Positions 8,704-17,815 are shown, counted from the stretch's first letter. The stretch: 64,000 nucleotides of DNA from CALJFL01 sp039964455 (GCA_039964455.1 JBDVXK010000021.1:1-64000), one strand, 5' to 3'. A program made the numbers and translations. Notes: a model not told the origin generated them from the letters alone.

Positions 8704-9891
8704 TCAGCGACTGGCCCGAGGCATCCAAAGCCCAGCCGCCGATATGATGTCACGTTGTATTTCGTTGGCACCGCCACCGAATGTAATGATTGATGCCGTG
8801 CGGTACAGCCGCTCCAGCTTGGCCGCCTCGGTTGAAACGTGTTCACTGCCGGCACGAAACAGGGAAGCCTGCCCCATCACCTCTCCCAGCAAGCGAAATA
8901 TTTCCACGAAGGCCTCTGAACCATATACCTTGGCCGCAGAGGCGTCGGCCATATCCAGGGTACCCTCTGTCATCGCCCAGGACTGCTTGTAAACAATGAG
9001 CTTCATGCATTCGATGGTCGCTCGTGCACGCGCCAGATTATGCTGCACCCAGTGTTGGTCAATCACCTTGCCGCCGGTGGGCAGCTCGGCTGAGCGAGAC
9101 CAGGCAGTTAACTGATTGAACAGCTGCGACACCGGCCCAAAGTTAATCAGACTGAGACGCTCGCGATTAAGCTGGCTGGTTACCAGCTTCCAGCCACCAT
9201 TGAGCTCCCCAACCCGCATGTCGTCGCTTACCCTTATATTGTCATAGTAAGTCGCGTTCGTTCGCACGCCACCCAGCGTATGCACGGGTGTATGGCTGAA
9301 ACCCGGATCGGAATTTGGCACAAGGAACATAGTGATACCCTTGTGTTTTTTTGGCGCATCCGGGTCTGTGCGAACGGCCAGCCAGGTGTAGTCACAGAAA
9401 TGGGCGAGTGACGTCCACATTTTCTGGCCGTTGATCACCCAATCGTCCCCGTCTCGAACCGCAGAGGTTTTAAGACTCGCCAGATCCGTGCCTGCGCCAG
9501 GCTCGGAATAGCCTATGGAAATTAGACACTCCCCTGCCAGTATTCTGGGGACCATCTCACGTTTCAGAGTATCGTTGGCAAACTCCGCGATCATGGGGCC
9601 GACAGACTCGGTGGTCAAAAATGGGAAGGGGTATCCCACCCGCATGACTTCCTCGATAAAGATGAACTGCTCCAGCGGCGTCATGCCCCTGCCGCCCCAC
9701 TCCTCGGGCCACCCCACCCCGATCCAGCCGTCTTTGCCCATTTGCCGCAGCGCCTCACGCCATAAAGGGCCGCCGCCTTCGCCCATGTCGCGCTCACACT
9801 CCGCCTGCAACTCCGGCGTCATCAAATCTTTGAAATAGGCACGTAACTCGTCCCTGAGGGCAAGCTGTGTTTGGGTAAACTGAATGTTCAT
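8704..9891 (-). CDS. Acyl-CoA dehydrogenase, larger subunit of a probable heteromeric pair
   Basis: A 395-residue acyl-CoA dehydrogenase that oxidises acyl-CoA to 2-enoyl-CoA, passing electrons from FAD to electron-transfer flavoprotein. Visible family signatures are SEPGAGTDLAS (substrate/FAD loop), GQKMWTSLAH, and GGGANEIQRDII near the C-terminus, the FAD-contact motif. The ATG at 9891 has AAGGAT about 7 bases upstream. The downstream dehydrogenase starts 13 bp after this stop, so the two are co-transcribed and probably co-assembled. Next upstream on the same strand is a luciferase-like oxidoreductase, which fits a CoA-ester catabolic operon. Confidence 0.93.
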   Translation of the reverse strand: MNIQFTQTQLALRDELRAYFKDLMTPELQAECERDMGEGGGPLWREALRQMGKDGWIGVGWPEEWGGRGMTPLEQFIFIEEVMRVGYPFPFLTTESVGPMIAEFANDTLKREMVPRILAGECLISIGYSEPGAGTDLASLKTSAVRDGDDWVINGQKMWTSLAHFCDYTWLAVRTDPDAPKKHKGITMFLVPNSDPGFSHTPVHTLGGVRTNATYYDNIRVSDDMRVGELNGGWKLVTSQLNRERLSLINFGPVSQLFNQLTAWSRSAELPTGGKVIDQHWVQHNLARARATIECMKLIVYKQSWAMTEGTLDMADASAAKVYGSEAFVEIFRLLGEVMGQASLFRAGSEHVSTEAAKLERLYRTASIITFGGGANEIQRDIISAAGLWMPRASR

Positions 9892-9988
9892 CTACGATCC
9901 TTGGCCGCGTTTACAACACGGGAAATGCTAACGAGTTGGCTCGCACAAGGTAAGCAAATCAGCGGGCCAATATTACTGACAATTTCGC

Positions 9989-10999
9989 TCAGCCGGCTTT
10001 TAACTCGGCTAAAATCGAAGACCACATTGCATCGGGTGCAGCATAGGGCGCGTACACAGCCAACCTATCAGCATAGGGTCCATACTTTTCCTGTAACAAT
10101 CCGGCAATTTCCGCCGGCTTGCCACGCGTGGTAAAGGCATCGAGAAAGTCTTCATCGATGTGCCTACCCAACTCTTCCCACTTGCCCTCTTTGGACAAAC
10201 GATTGAGCTCCGGTTGCAGATCCCCATAACCCACTGCCTCCATAGGCGGTCGGTAAGCCGGTGTAGAGGCATAGAATCCCAGTAACCCCCTCACGCTGTC
10301 AGTGGCCGCCGCAATAGCCTCATCTGTTTCGCCAGTAATAATGATTGCGTTGATCTGCAAGGTAAATTCCTCGCGCTGCCGACCTGCTTTATCAAGGCCT
10401 GCATTTACTGCCGGTAGCGCATGATCAACCAGAAACGGCATGCTGTTAAACGGGTGAACAATCAAACCATCGGCGACCTCTCCGGCGACCTCGGTCATCT
10501 TGGGACCCAGCGCTCCGAGGAAAACAGGCGGCACGCCATATTCGTTAGGCCCGGGGTTAAACATGGGAGTCATCAGCGTGTGCTTATAGAACTTTCCCTC
10601 ATAATTCAGGCGGGTTCCGTTTTGCCAGCAATCGAAAATCGCCTTTAACGCGAGAATGTAGTCGCGCATTCGCGACGCCGGCGGACTAAATTCTGTCCCG
10701 AAGCGTTTTTCTATATGCGCTTTTATCTGCGAACCGATCCCCAGGTAGAACTTGCCCTTACTGTATTTCTGCAGGTCCCAGGCCTGGTACGCCAGATGCA
10801 TGGGATTGCGAGGAAATGCTACGGCAATGCCCGTCGCTATATCCAGCTGCGGTGCGTGCTCGGACGCCAGAACAAGGGGCAAAAACGGATCCCAGCTACC
10901 TTCAAGCGTATAAACGCCATCGTAACCAATACCGGCCAGCCTCTGGGCCTCATCAGCCGCATCACTCATTTGCGCGTAAAAGGGGCCATCTATTTTCAT
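9989..10999 (-). CDS. LLM-class flavin-dependent oxidoreductase (TIGR03617-like)
   Basis: A 336-residue luciferase-like (TIM-barrel) oxidoreductase. The N-terminus MKIDGPFYAQMSDAADEAQ, the segment GVYTLEGSWDPFLPLVLAS, and IATGIAVAFPRNPMHLA match the group often labelled probable F420-dependent. Use of F420 is not shown here; FMN or reduced flavin from a partner is as likely in a gammaproteobacterium. The ATG has GGA about 7 bases upstream. It precedes the acyl-CoA dehydrogenase pair on the same strand by about 97 bp and is divergent from a second LLM gene at 11192. Oxidation of a CoA-bound or free lipophilic intermediate is a guess from context. Confidence 0.85.
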   Translation of the reverse strand: MKIDGPFYAQMSDAADEAQRLAGIGYDGVYTLEGSWDPFLPLVLASEHAPQLDIATGIAVAFPRNPMHLAYQAWDLQKYSKGKFYLGIGSQIKAHIEKRFGTEFSPPASRMRDYILALKAIFDCWQNGTRLNYEGKFYKHTLMTPMFNPGPNEYGVPPVFLGALGPKMTEVAGEVADGLIVHPFNSMPFLVDHALPAVNAGLDKAGRQREEFTLQINAIIITGETDEAIAAATDSVRGLLGFYASTPAYRPPMEAVGYGDLQPELNRLSKEGKWEELGRHIDEDFLDAFTTRGKPAEIAGLLQEKYGPYADRLAVYAPYAAPDAMWSSILAELKAG

Positions 11000-11063
11000 T
11001 GTCGTTCCGCCAACAGTCAGGGGTGAAAAATTCCGAGGTAACGAAAACTAACGCCTGAAGCCG

Positions 11064-11106
11064 GTAGTCACCAGCGACTACATAGCAAGACGATGCTTTG
11101 ACTACA
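11064..11106. promoter_or_regulatory. Operator-like repeats between divergent LLM genes
   Basis: GTAGTC, six bases, GACTAC form a perfect inverted repeat at 11064-11081. A further TTTGACTACA follows at 11097-11106. The same ten-mer TTTGACTACA recurs at 12151-12160 before ppdK. This suggests a shared DNA-binding protein for the divergent LLM genes and ppdK, but the spacing of the arms differs from the ppdK sites. Confidence 0.4.
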
Positions 11107-11191
11107 GATTAGCGCCAGTGGTTCACAATCCTGAACAGCCGCCAGCCTCTACAAGCACTACCATAGTGTCGCTACTACTCAGGAGAGCGGA

Positions 11192-12076
11192 ATGAAAATA
11201 GGAATTTGCCTGCCCTATATGAAAGCGGGATTGACTCGACAGGATTACATAGACTGGTTCACGCGTGTCGACGAAGGACCATTCCACAGCGTTTCCTGCG
11301 GTGAGCGTATTCACGGCCCCACTTACGACATGCGGGTGGTGCTCTCGGCTGCTGCCATGGCAACCCAGCGGGTAGAGATCACTCCTACGCTCTACGTACT
11401 GCCCATGCACAATGCAACCCGCGTCGCTAAAGAGGTCGCAACACTGGACATTCTCTCCGGCGGGCGGGTGAAACAGATCGTGGTGGGATACGGTGGCCGG
11501 GAAAAAGACTATGAAGCGGTAGGTGCTCGCTTCAAGGGACGCTACGGGCGTATGGACGAGCAAATTGCGACCATGCGCGAGGTATGGGCCGGAAACGAAA
11601 TCATTGAAGGTGGCGGCAGCATAGGCCCGACGCCTACAGAAGCCGGCGGACCACGCATTCTTGCGGGCGCCATGGGCCCCAAAAGTATCGCCCGCTGCGC
11701 CCAGTGGTCCGGCGGCCTTTACGCCTGGTCAGGCAATGGCGAGACCCATGAGCTGAATAATACCTTCGCCATGGCTGACGAGGCCTGGTCGCAGGCAGGT
11801 CGCACTGAAACCCCCTACAGGCTGGGAGGGTTCTGGTACACGTTGGCCGACGATGGCCAGCGCAAGCTCTACGATTACGTTTACGAATACCTGGCAATCG
11901 CAGGTCCGGAGATCGCCAAGATGATGGCCGAGACTGTACACCGCAGCACACCCGAGGCGGTGCGCGAGGCATTGGACAATGCCGAGGCGGCTGGCTGCGA
12001 AGAGCTGTTCATGGTGCCTGCGACGGCTGAACTGTCAGAACTGGATCGCTTGATGGAACTGCTGGCCACACGCTGA
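11192..12076 (+). CDS. LLM-class flavin-dependent oxidoreductase
   Basis: A 294-residue luciferase-like monooxygenase/reductase of bacterial TIM-barrel type. Diagnostic stretches are MKIGICLPYMK at the N-terminus, TPTLYVLPMHNATRVAKEVATLD (split here as TPTLYVLPMHNA and VAKEVATLD), and LSGGRVKQIVVGYGGREKDY, which forms the flavin-phosphate-side loop. The ATG is preceded by AGGAGAG at the correct spacing. It is divergent from the other LLM gene (9989-10999), with which it shares limited similarity, and it is followed by the palindrome-bearing region in front of ppdK. Substrate unknown; a flavin-reductase partner is not evident in the window. Confidence 0.87.
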   Translation: MKIGICLPYMKAGLTRQDYIDWFTRVDEGPFHSVSCGERIHGPTYDMRVVLSAAAMATQRVEITPTLYVLPMHNATRVAKEVATLDILSGGRVKQIVVGYGGREKDYEAVGARFKGRYGRMDEQIATMREVWAGNEIIEGGGSIGPTPTEAGGPRILAGAMGPKSIARCAQWSGGLYAWSGNGETHELNNTFAMADEAWSQAGRTETPYRLGGFWYTLADDGQRKLYDYVYEYLAIAGPEIAKMMAETVHRSTPEAVREALDNAEAAGCEELFMVPATAELSELDRLMELLATR

Positions 12077-12081
12077 GTCGA

Positions 12082-12160
12082 CTACACGTTTTTGTAGTTT
12101 AGCTACATTTGCTACCCTGTCTTGTGATTGAGCGGGCCCGGCGGCTGTAGTTTGACTACA
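12082..12160. promoter_or_regulatory. Two TGTAG-N5-CTACA palindromes upstream of ppdK
   Basis: TGTAG-TTTAG-CTACA lies at 12093-12107 and TGTAG-TTTGA-CTACA at 12146-12160. Both are perfect 5-5-5 inverted repeats, with centres 53 bp apart (about five helical turns). An additional CTACA half-site at 12082-12086 makes another inverted repeat with the first TGTAG. They lie 125-190 bp before the ppdK start, an arrangement that suits a dimeric regulator binding both sites on the same face of the DNA, possibly with looping. I cannot name the regulator. Confidence 0.6.
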
Positions 12161-12284
12161 AGCCTTTGAATTATCAGGTATTTTACCGTTGCGCGACCTC
12201 CCGATGAGGTCGCTTAACCGGTATACTCGCCCGCTTCTGCACTGAGCTCATATCCCTGCAAGCCACCACAACTGAGGACTTTTC

Positions 12285-14891
12285 ATGGCCAAGCGTGTGT
12301 ACCTGTTCAATGAGGGCAGCAAAGACGATCGCGAGCTGTTGGGAGGCAAAGGCGCCAACCTTTGTGAGATGACCAACCTTGGCTTACCGGTGCCCTATGG
12401 CTTTGTTATCACCACGCCTACCTGCCGTGAGTTTTTTCAGGCGGGAAACCGACTGCCGAATTTGCTGGAACAGGAATACCGGGTTGCCCTGGACCTTGTT
12501 GAAAAACGCATGGATGCGCGCTTTGGGGATCCTGAAAATCCCCTGCTGTTTTCGGTTCGCTCCGGCGCACCCGTTTCCATGCCCGGCATGATGAATACCA
12601 TTCTCAACCTTGGCCTGAACGATGAGATCACCGAGGGACTGGCAAGCAAGACCAATAACCCCCGTTTCGCTTACGACAGTTACAGGCGCTTCATCCAGAT
12701 GTTCGCCGACGTCGTGCTGGGCGTGGAAGGCGAAAAATTCGAAGACGAAATCACGCGCTATAAAGCCGAGCGCGGTAAGACACTGGATGTAGAGATGGAG
12801 GCCGAGGACTGGCAGGCCATCATCAAAATTTTCAAAGGTATCACCGAGTTCCCCCAGGACCCTTTCGAACAGTTGAAGCTGGCGGTAGAAGCTGTATTCC
12901 TGTCCTGGCACACCCCGAGGGCCAACGTATATCGGGAGATGAACAACATCCCCGAGGCAATTGGCACTGCCGTCAACGTGCAGGCCATGGTGTTTGGCAA
13001 TTTTGGTGACACTTCCGGGTCCGGCGTGGCATTCACACGTAATCCCTCAACCGGCGAACCAACATTTTTTGGTGAGTTTTTGTTTAACGCCGCCGGCGAG
13101 GATGTGGTCGCCGGCACCCGCACACCGCAACCCATAGAGGCGCTGAACGAAGGCCTACCCGAGGTGTACAAAGAACTGTTCGAGACCCAGGCTCTGCTGG
13201 AGAAGCATTATCGCGACATGCAGGACATTGAGTTTACCGTGCAGGACGGAAAATTTTACATGCTGCAGACCCGCAGCGGAAAGCGTACCGGAAGAGCCTC
13301 CATCAAGATCGCAGTCGACATGGTCAGCGAAGGTTTAATCGGCGAGAAAGAAGCACTGATGCGTGTTTCACCTGAGCACGTTGAAGCCTTCCTCCACCCC
13401 ATGGTCGACCCCGCCGCCAAAACCGATATCGTTGCCACAGGCCTGCCGGCAAGCCCGGGCGGTGCGACGGGCAAGGTAGTGTTCTCGGCTGACGAGGCCG
13501 TTGTCACCGCCAAGCACGGCGATGCCGTGGTTCTGGTGCGCAGGGAAACCACGCCCGAAGATATACACGGCATGAAGGTAGCTGAAGGAATTCTCACCGA
13601 ATTGGGGGGCATGACTTCTCACGCGGCTGTAGTAGCCAGAGGCATGGGAGTCTGCGCAATCACCGGTTGTGGCGGGCTATCTATCGACTACGAAGCGGGC
13701 ACCGCAACAACCGCCGACGGCGTTGTTATCAGCCGGGGCGACGTGATCACCCTGGATGGCACCGCCGGTGAAGTCATGCTGGGTGACATCCCCAAAACAG
13801 AGGCCAGCTCCAGTGAGGACTTTCAGGTATTGCTGTCCTGGGCAGACAAGCACCGTCGGCTAAAAGTCAGGGCCAATGCAGAAACGCCAGAAGATGCCGC
13901 CAAGGCTCGCGAACTGGGCGCAGAAGGTATCGGCTTGTGTCGCACCGAGCATATGTTTTTTGACGCCGAGCGTATCGACTACATGCGCGCAATGATTCTC
14001 GCCGAGAATAAAAAAGAGCGAAAGAAGTATTTGAAGAAGCTGCTCAAATTCCAGCAGGAAGATATGCTGGAATTGTTTCGCGTGATGGATGGCTTACCGG
14101 TGACCGTGCGCCTGCTGGACCCGCCACTACACGAGTTTCTGCCTCATACTGAGGAAGACATTGTCGCGCTCGCCGGGCGTCTCGATAAACCGGTAGACCA
14201 GATACGCAACGCGACTGAACACCTGAACGAAGTGAATCCTATGCTGGGCTTTCGCGGGTGCCGCTTGTCTGTGGTGATGCCTGAGATAACTGAAATGCAG
14301 GTTCGCGCAATCATAGGCGCTGCGGTCGACGCGGTGGAAGAAGGACTGCGGCCCTTCCCCGAAATCATGATCCCGTTGGTAGTGAACGTGCGGGAAATTC
14401 GTCTTATCAACGATATTATCGATCATGGTATTCACAAGGTACTGAAAGAGAAGTCCGTATCCATTCCCTATAAGGTCGGCACGATGATGGAAACGCCTCG
14501 TGCTTGCCTCGGTGCCGATCGTATCGCGGGCGCCGTCGAATTCATGAGCTTCGGAACTAACGACCTCACCCAGATGACTTATGGTTTCTCTCGAGATGAT
14601 GCCGGTAGATTCATACCTGACTACCTTGAAAAGAAACTCATCGAGAGCGACCCTTTTGTCTCCCTGGATCAACGCGCAATTGGCCGGCTACTGGAAATGG
14701 CGGTGAAAGAATCACGGTCGCGTAAAAAGGGACTGAAGTACGGTGTCTGTGGAGAACACGGTGGCGACCCGCGGTCGATCCGCTTTTTCCACGATTTGGG
14801 ACTGGACTACGTATCCTGCAGTCCATTCAGAATACCCATTGCACGCATCGCTGCGGCACAAGCGAATGTAGGCGCAGAGTTCGGCGAGTGA
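12285..14891 (+). CDS. ppdK: Pyruvate, phosphate dikinase
   Basis: This 868-residue enzyme interconverts pyruvate, ATP and phosphate with phosphoenolpyruvate, AMP and PPi, letting the cell make PEP from pyruvate or run glycolysis with PPi. Visible are the N-terminal ATP-grasp part (GGKGANLCEMTNLGLPVP) and the swivelling phosphohistidine domain with GGMTSHAAVVARGMG, catalytic His at about 446. The C-terminal PEP/pyruvate barrel carries SFGTNDLTQMTYG and ends with CGEHGGDP, catalytic Cys at about 820. It is full length with all motifs intact. The ATG has GAGG about 8 bases upstream. The two TGTAG-N5-CTACA palindromes upstream suggest strong transcriptional control. Cytoplasmic, probably monocistronic. 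Confidence 0.97.
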   Translation: MAKRVYLFNEGSKDDRELLGGKGANLCEMTNLGLPVPYGFVITTPTCREFFQAGNRLPNLLEQEYRVALDLVEKRMDARFGDPENPLLFSVRSGAPVSMPGMMNTILNLGLNDEITEGLASKTNNPRFAYDSYRRFIQMFADVVLGVEGEKFEDEITRYKAERGKTLDVEMEAEDWQAIIKIFKGITEFPQDPFEQLKLAVEAVFLSWHTPRANVYREMNNIPEAIGTAVNVQAMVFGNFGDTSGSGVAFTRNPSTGEPTFFGEFLFNAAGEDVVAGTRTPQPIEALNEGLPEVYKELFETQALLEKHYRDMQDIEFTVQDGKFYMLQTRSGKRTGRASIKIAVDMVSEGLIGEKEALMRVSPEHVEAFLHPMVDPAAKTDIVATGLPASPGGATGKVVFSADEAVVTAKHGDAVVLVRRETTPEDIHGMKVAEGILTELGGMTSHAAVVARGMGVCAITGCGGLSIDYEAGTATTADGVVISRGDVITLDGTAGEVMLGDIPKTEASSSEDFQVLLSWADKHRRLKVRANAETPEDAAKARELGAEGIGLCRTEHMFFDAERIDYMRAMILAENKKERKKYLKKLLKFQQEDMLELFRVMDGLPVTVRLLDPPLHEFLPHTEEDIVALAGRLDKPVDQIRNATEHLNEVNPMLGFRGCRLSVVMPEITEMQVRAIIGAAVDAVEEGLRPFPEIMIPLVVNVREIRLINDIIDHGIHKVLKEKSVSIPYKVGTMMETPRACLGADRIAGAVEFMSFGTNDLTQMTYGFSRDDAGRFIPDYLEKKLIESDPFVSLDQRAIGRLLEMAVKESRSRKKGLKYGVCGEHGGDPRSIRFFHDLGLDYVSCSPFRIPIARIAAAQANVGAEFGE

Positions 14892-14989
14892 CGGGGATGA
14901 TGTGACTACAGATTCGCATGGTGGTAACGTTCCCTTAAGCATGCGCTCAGGTGGAGCGTGCACCGCAGAATACAGTGGACGGATATTAC

Positions 14990-15334
14990 ATGGCTGATAA
15001 TGGCTGGCAGGTATTTGACCTCGCCGAGATCAAACAAAAGCTCAAGGGCGAACCCGTTGAGTATCTGGAGTTTCTAAACGTACCGGCACTGAACTGCGGC
15101 TTGTACTCTCTCGCTGCCGGCAGCAAGGATATGCAGGCGCCTCACGACGAAGACGAGGTCTATCTGGTGCTTACCGGCAAGGCCAGAATGCAATTAGGTG
15201 ATGAAGAGCGCGAGGTAGGCCCCGGCTCCCTACTCTACGTCAGTGCCAGTACCGAGCACTCATTTTTCGAAATCGAGGAAGATATGACGCTGATGGTGTT
15301 CTTCGCTGCCAGCCCATTGGAAGTACCGGACTAA
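14990..15334 (+). CDS. Small single-domain cupin
   Basis: From the ATG at 14990, which has GGA about 6 bases upstream, the protein is 114 residues; a GTG at 14951 would add 13 poorly conserved-looking residues. One cupin domain fills it. HDEDEVYLVLTGKARM is the first metal-binding motif and the histidine in STEHSF would complete the site after PGSLLYV. Small cupins of this kind may be isomerases, dioxygenases or sugar-binding proteins, and nothing here tells which. It is convergent with the DUF819 gene, with only 11 bp between them and no terminator-like hairpin seen. Confidence 0.8.
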   Translation: MADNGWQVFDLAEIKQKLKGEPVEYLEFLNVPALNCGLYSLAAGSKDMQAPHDEDEVYLVLTGKARMQLGDEEREVGPGSLLYVSASTEHSFFEIEEDMTLMVFFAASPLEVPD

Positions 15335-15345
15335 CTGCAAAACAC

Positions 15346-16506
15346 TTAGAGAATTGCCCCCCAGTACTTGAATACCAGTGTGCCCAGGAATGTGCCCAGG
15401 GCATAACCCAGCACGCCCACCAGCACACCGGGCGTAACCAGATCACGCCAACCCTTGGTAGCCGCCAGCGCGGGTGCCGTGGTGGCGCCAAGAACCGCGG
15501 CGTTAGATGCGATAATCAGCTCCGGCAGTGTCAGCCCCAGCAGACTGCCCAATCCAAACGTCAGCAGGGCGTGAACGGACAGCAAAATGAAAACCAGCAG
15601 AATCAGTAACGGCGCTACTTGAATCATCGCCGTCAGATTTGCACCAGCTGCTATCGCCGCAAAGAATACAAAAGACAGGGCCACACCTAACTCAAAACTG
15701 CCCGCCAGCAGTCTGGGCAAGGACGGAAATACCGTAGCCACCAACAGCGTCAAGGCACTGATCAAAACATAACGCCAACCGTCCAGCCCCAGTCCGACGA
15801 CCAGTGCATCGCCTATCGCGACTATGCTCAACGCCGCAGCCAAAGCCAATGAAATAGACATGGCAGAGATATCATCATTGCTTGCCGAGTCGACCTCCTC
15901 CGCAAGCTCATGTGCAGCGAATCTGCGTGCCAGCCAACGCCAACCGGGCAACAACGCCAGCAAGCCCAGGTAGACTGCGCTAAACAGGTTGTCGACCGCG
16001 GTCGCGGCAGAGAAAAAAGAGGCGTCCTTCACCAAGCCGGTGGTTTCTCCCAGAGCAGCGTAGTTAACCGAGCCCCCTATGTAGGTCGCGGCAAACAACC
16101 CTGCAATAGCGCTCTCGCGCTGCCCCTCCGGCAGCGCCGCAGCCGAGCCGAGATTACCGAGATCCAGCGTCAGCGCCGCCACGGTTACGCCGACAACCGT
16201 TCCCAGGCTTGCCAGCAAAAAAGCCGCTGTCATGCGGGTGGATTCAAATAGTATTTTGCGTAAGTCCGCCTGGAACAAAAAGAGAGGAATCAAGACAGGC
16301 ACGAGGTAGCTGAAGACAAAACCGTAGGCCGGCGCGTCATGCGGAATGAGGCCAAGATTGGCCGCGGCAATGGCTATCAAAATTGCCGCTACCGCTCCGG
16401 TCAATTGCGCGCCCAGACGAGTTTTCTCCATTAGAAAGCCGGCGCCCGCAATCACAAAAAGCGCTGCCATAACTGCAAGATGGTTGTCTGCCGGGATAAG
16501 TGACAT
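15346..16506 (-). CDS. DUF819 (YjcL-like) multi-pass membrane protein
   Basis: From the ATG at 16506, giving MSLIPADNHLAVMAALFVIAG (split: MSLIPADNH, LAVMAALFVIAG), the protein has 386 residues and about ten hydrophobic segments. It matches the DUF819/YjcL family of predicted inner-membrane transporters by its N-terminal PADNHLAV stretch, the PLFLFQADLRKI motif and the TTAPALAATKGW motif. In-frame ATGs at 16563 and 16608 would add a charged leader with no better ribosome site. Substrates of the family are not established, although some members sit with peptidases or amino-acid genes. The gene is divergent from an SDR gene across a short region carrying a GCTACAC direct repeat. Confidence 0.82.
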   Translation of the reverse strand: MSLIPADNHLAVMAALFVIAGAGFLMEKTRLGAQLTGAVAAILIAIAAANLGLIPHDAPAYGFVFSYLVPVLIPLFLFQADLRKILFESTRMTAAFLLASLGTVVGVTVAALTLDLGNLGSAAALPEGQRESAIAGLFAATYIGGSVNYAALGETTGLVKDASFFSAATAVDNLFSAVYLGLLALLPGWRWLARRFAAHELAEEVDSASNDDISAMSISLALAAALSIVAIGDALVVGLGLDGWRYVLISALTLLVATVFPSLPRLLAGSFELGVALSFVFFAAIAAGANLTAMIQVAPLLILLVFILLSVHALLTFGLGSLLGLTLPELIIASNAAVLGATTAPALAATKGWRDLVTPGVLVGVLGYALGTFLGTLVFKYWGAIL

Positions 16507-16610
16507 TGCCGTTTCTACTAAAAGGAATGATACAGGCAACTGTACCACGAGCGGCGGCTCCATAGATGCACTGAAGCGGCCTCTCAAACAGTTCTCGAAC
16601 AAGCGCATCT

Positions 16611-16628
16611 GCTACACTCGAGCTACAC
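16611..16628. promoter_or_regulatory. GCTACAC direct repeat before the SDR gene
   Basis: GCTACAC occurs twice (16611-16617 and 16622-16628), one helical turn apart. CTACA is the half-site of the palindromes found before ppdK. The repeat lies 25-42 bp before the SDR start, in the region shared with the DUF819 promoter. It may be a weak operator or coincidence. Confidence 0.3.
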
Positions 16629-16652
16629 AAATAACGCGTTTTCAAGGATCCT

Positions 16653-17507
16653 ATGAGCCATCACCCCGCCTTTGATAAAAATAGTGTTGCGGTTATTACC
16701 GGAGCCGGCGACGGCATAGGACTAGCCGCCGCTCAGGCCTTTGCTGATAGAGGTATGCGTATTTGCATAGCGGATATCGATAGTGAAAAACTCACTGAAG
16801 CCGCCAGTCAACTCCCCGACGCACTGGCTGTGATCGTAGACGTGGCAGACCCGGATCAGGTCAATGCGCTACGCGACAAGGCCTATTCCAGCTTCGGCCA
16901 GGTCGACGTTCTCATGAACAATGCCGGCATTGGCAAACCCACGGGCGCCTGGACCAATGGCGACAACTGGCAGAGTATTCTTGGGGTCAATCTTGGCGGC
17001 GTCATCAATGGTACCCAGGCATTTACCCAGGCAATGCTGGACCAGAATACGCCCGGATTAATCATTAATACGGGTTCCAAGCAGGGGATCACCCTGCCAC
17101 CCGGTAATCCGGCATACAACGTCAGCAAAGCTGGCATCAAAGCACTGACTGAGTCGCTGCAGCATGAACTGCGTAATACCGAAAACTGCCAGCTGTCTGC
17201 ACACCTGCTGGTTCCGGGCTTCACTTATACAGGCATGATCAAACCTTTCGTTGCCGAACAACCGCCCGCAGCGTGGACACCCCAGCAAGTCGTGCAATAC
17301 ATGATCACTCACATTAATGCCGGGGATTTTTACATTATTTGCCCTGATAACGACGTTGACCGCAACACCGACAACGCCCGCATGACCTGGACCATGGGAG
17401 ACCTGACCGGGAACCGCCCTCCCCTGTCCCGCTGGCATAAGGACTACGAGGCGAAGTTCGAGACCTTTATGACCAGCAACACTGGCAATGACGGAATCGC
17501 CGATTGA
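16653..17507 (+). CDS. Short-chain dehydrogenase/reductase (SDR)
   Basis: A 284-residue classical SDR. The cofactor loop is TGAGDGIG at about 16-23, NNAGIG is the structural motif, and the catalytic YNVSKAG supplies Tyr and Lys. The C-terminus is longer than the ~250-residue norm. The ATG has AAGGAT upstream at good spacing. The stop codon overlaps the start of the next gene (TTGA), indicating translational coupling with a DUF2007 protein. The substrate, an alcohol or ketone, cannot be assigned. Confidence 0.92.
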   Translation: MSHHPAFDKNSVAVITGAGDGIGLAAAQAFADRGMRICIADIDSEKLTEAASQLPDALAVIVDVADPDQVNALRDKAYSSFGQVDVLMNNAGIGKPTGAWTNGDNWQSILGVNLGGVINGTQAFTQAMLDQNTPGLIINTGSKQGITLPPGNPAYNVSKAGIKALTESLQHELRNTENCQLSAHLLVPGFTYTGMIKPFVAEQPPAAWTPQQVVQYMITHINAGDFYIICPDNDVDRNTDNARMTWTMGDLTGNRPPLSRWHKDYEAKFETFMTSNTGNDGIAD

Positions 17508-17815
17508 AGCTGGTTTATACCCATCCCAGTAGTATTGTTGTGGCGCAGGCTCGCAGTGCCCTGGAGTTAGCCGGAATCGAATGCACCTTGCGCAACGAGT
17601 ATGCGGGCGGCGCCTTTGGCGAACTGGCACCTATCGATACCTGGCCGGAACTTTGGGTGCTCAGGGATCGTGACTTTGAAAGAGCCAATATCGCGCTGGA
17701 AAACGCCCGGGCAGAGGTAAAAGAAGCCGATTGGCTATGCAACTCCTGCCAGGGACACAGCCCGGCAACTTTCGACATTTGCTGGCGATGCGGGGTGGAG
17801 AGAAAATACTCTTAA
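17504..17815 (+). CDS. DUF2007 protein with C-terminal zinc-ribbon cysteines
   Basis: A 103-residue protein starting at TTG in a TTGA overlap with the SDR stop. The N-terminal ~70 residues (MKLVYTHPSSIVVAQARSAL, then WPELWVLRDRDFERA) match DUF2007, a small alpha/beta fold often annotated as a putative signal-transducing protein. The C-terminus adds CNSC...CWRC, a four-cysteine zinc-ribbon-like knuckle. Biochemical function is unknown for the family. The non-ATG start within an overlap indicates low translation dependent on the upstream gene. Confidence 0.82.
   Translation: MKLVYTHPSSIVVAQARSALELAGIECTLRNEYAGGAFGELAPIDTWPELWVLRDRDFERANIALENARAEVKEADWLCNSCQGHSPATFDICWRCGVERKYS

Noticed and set aside
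9989..10999. Calling the enzyme F420-dependent
   Set aside because: No F420 biosynthesis gene is in the window and the cofactor cannot be read from the sequence.
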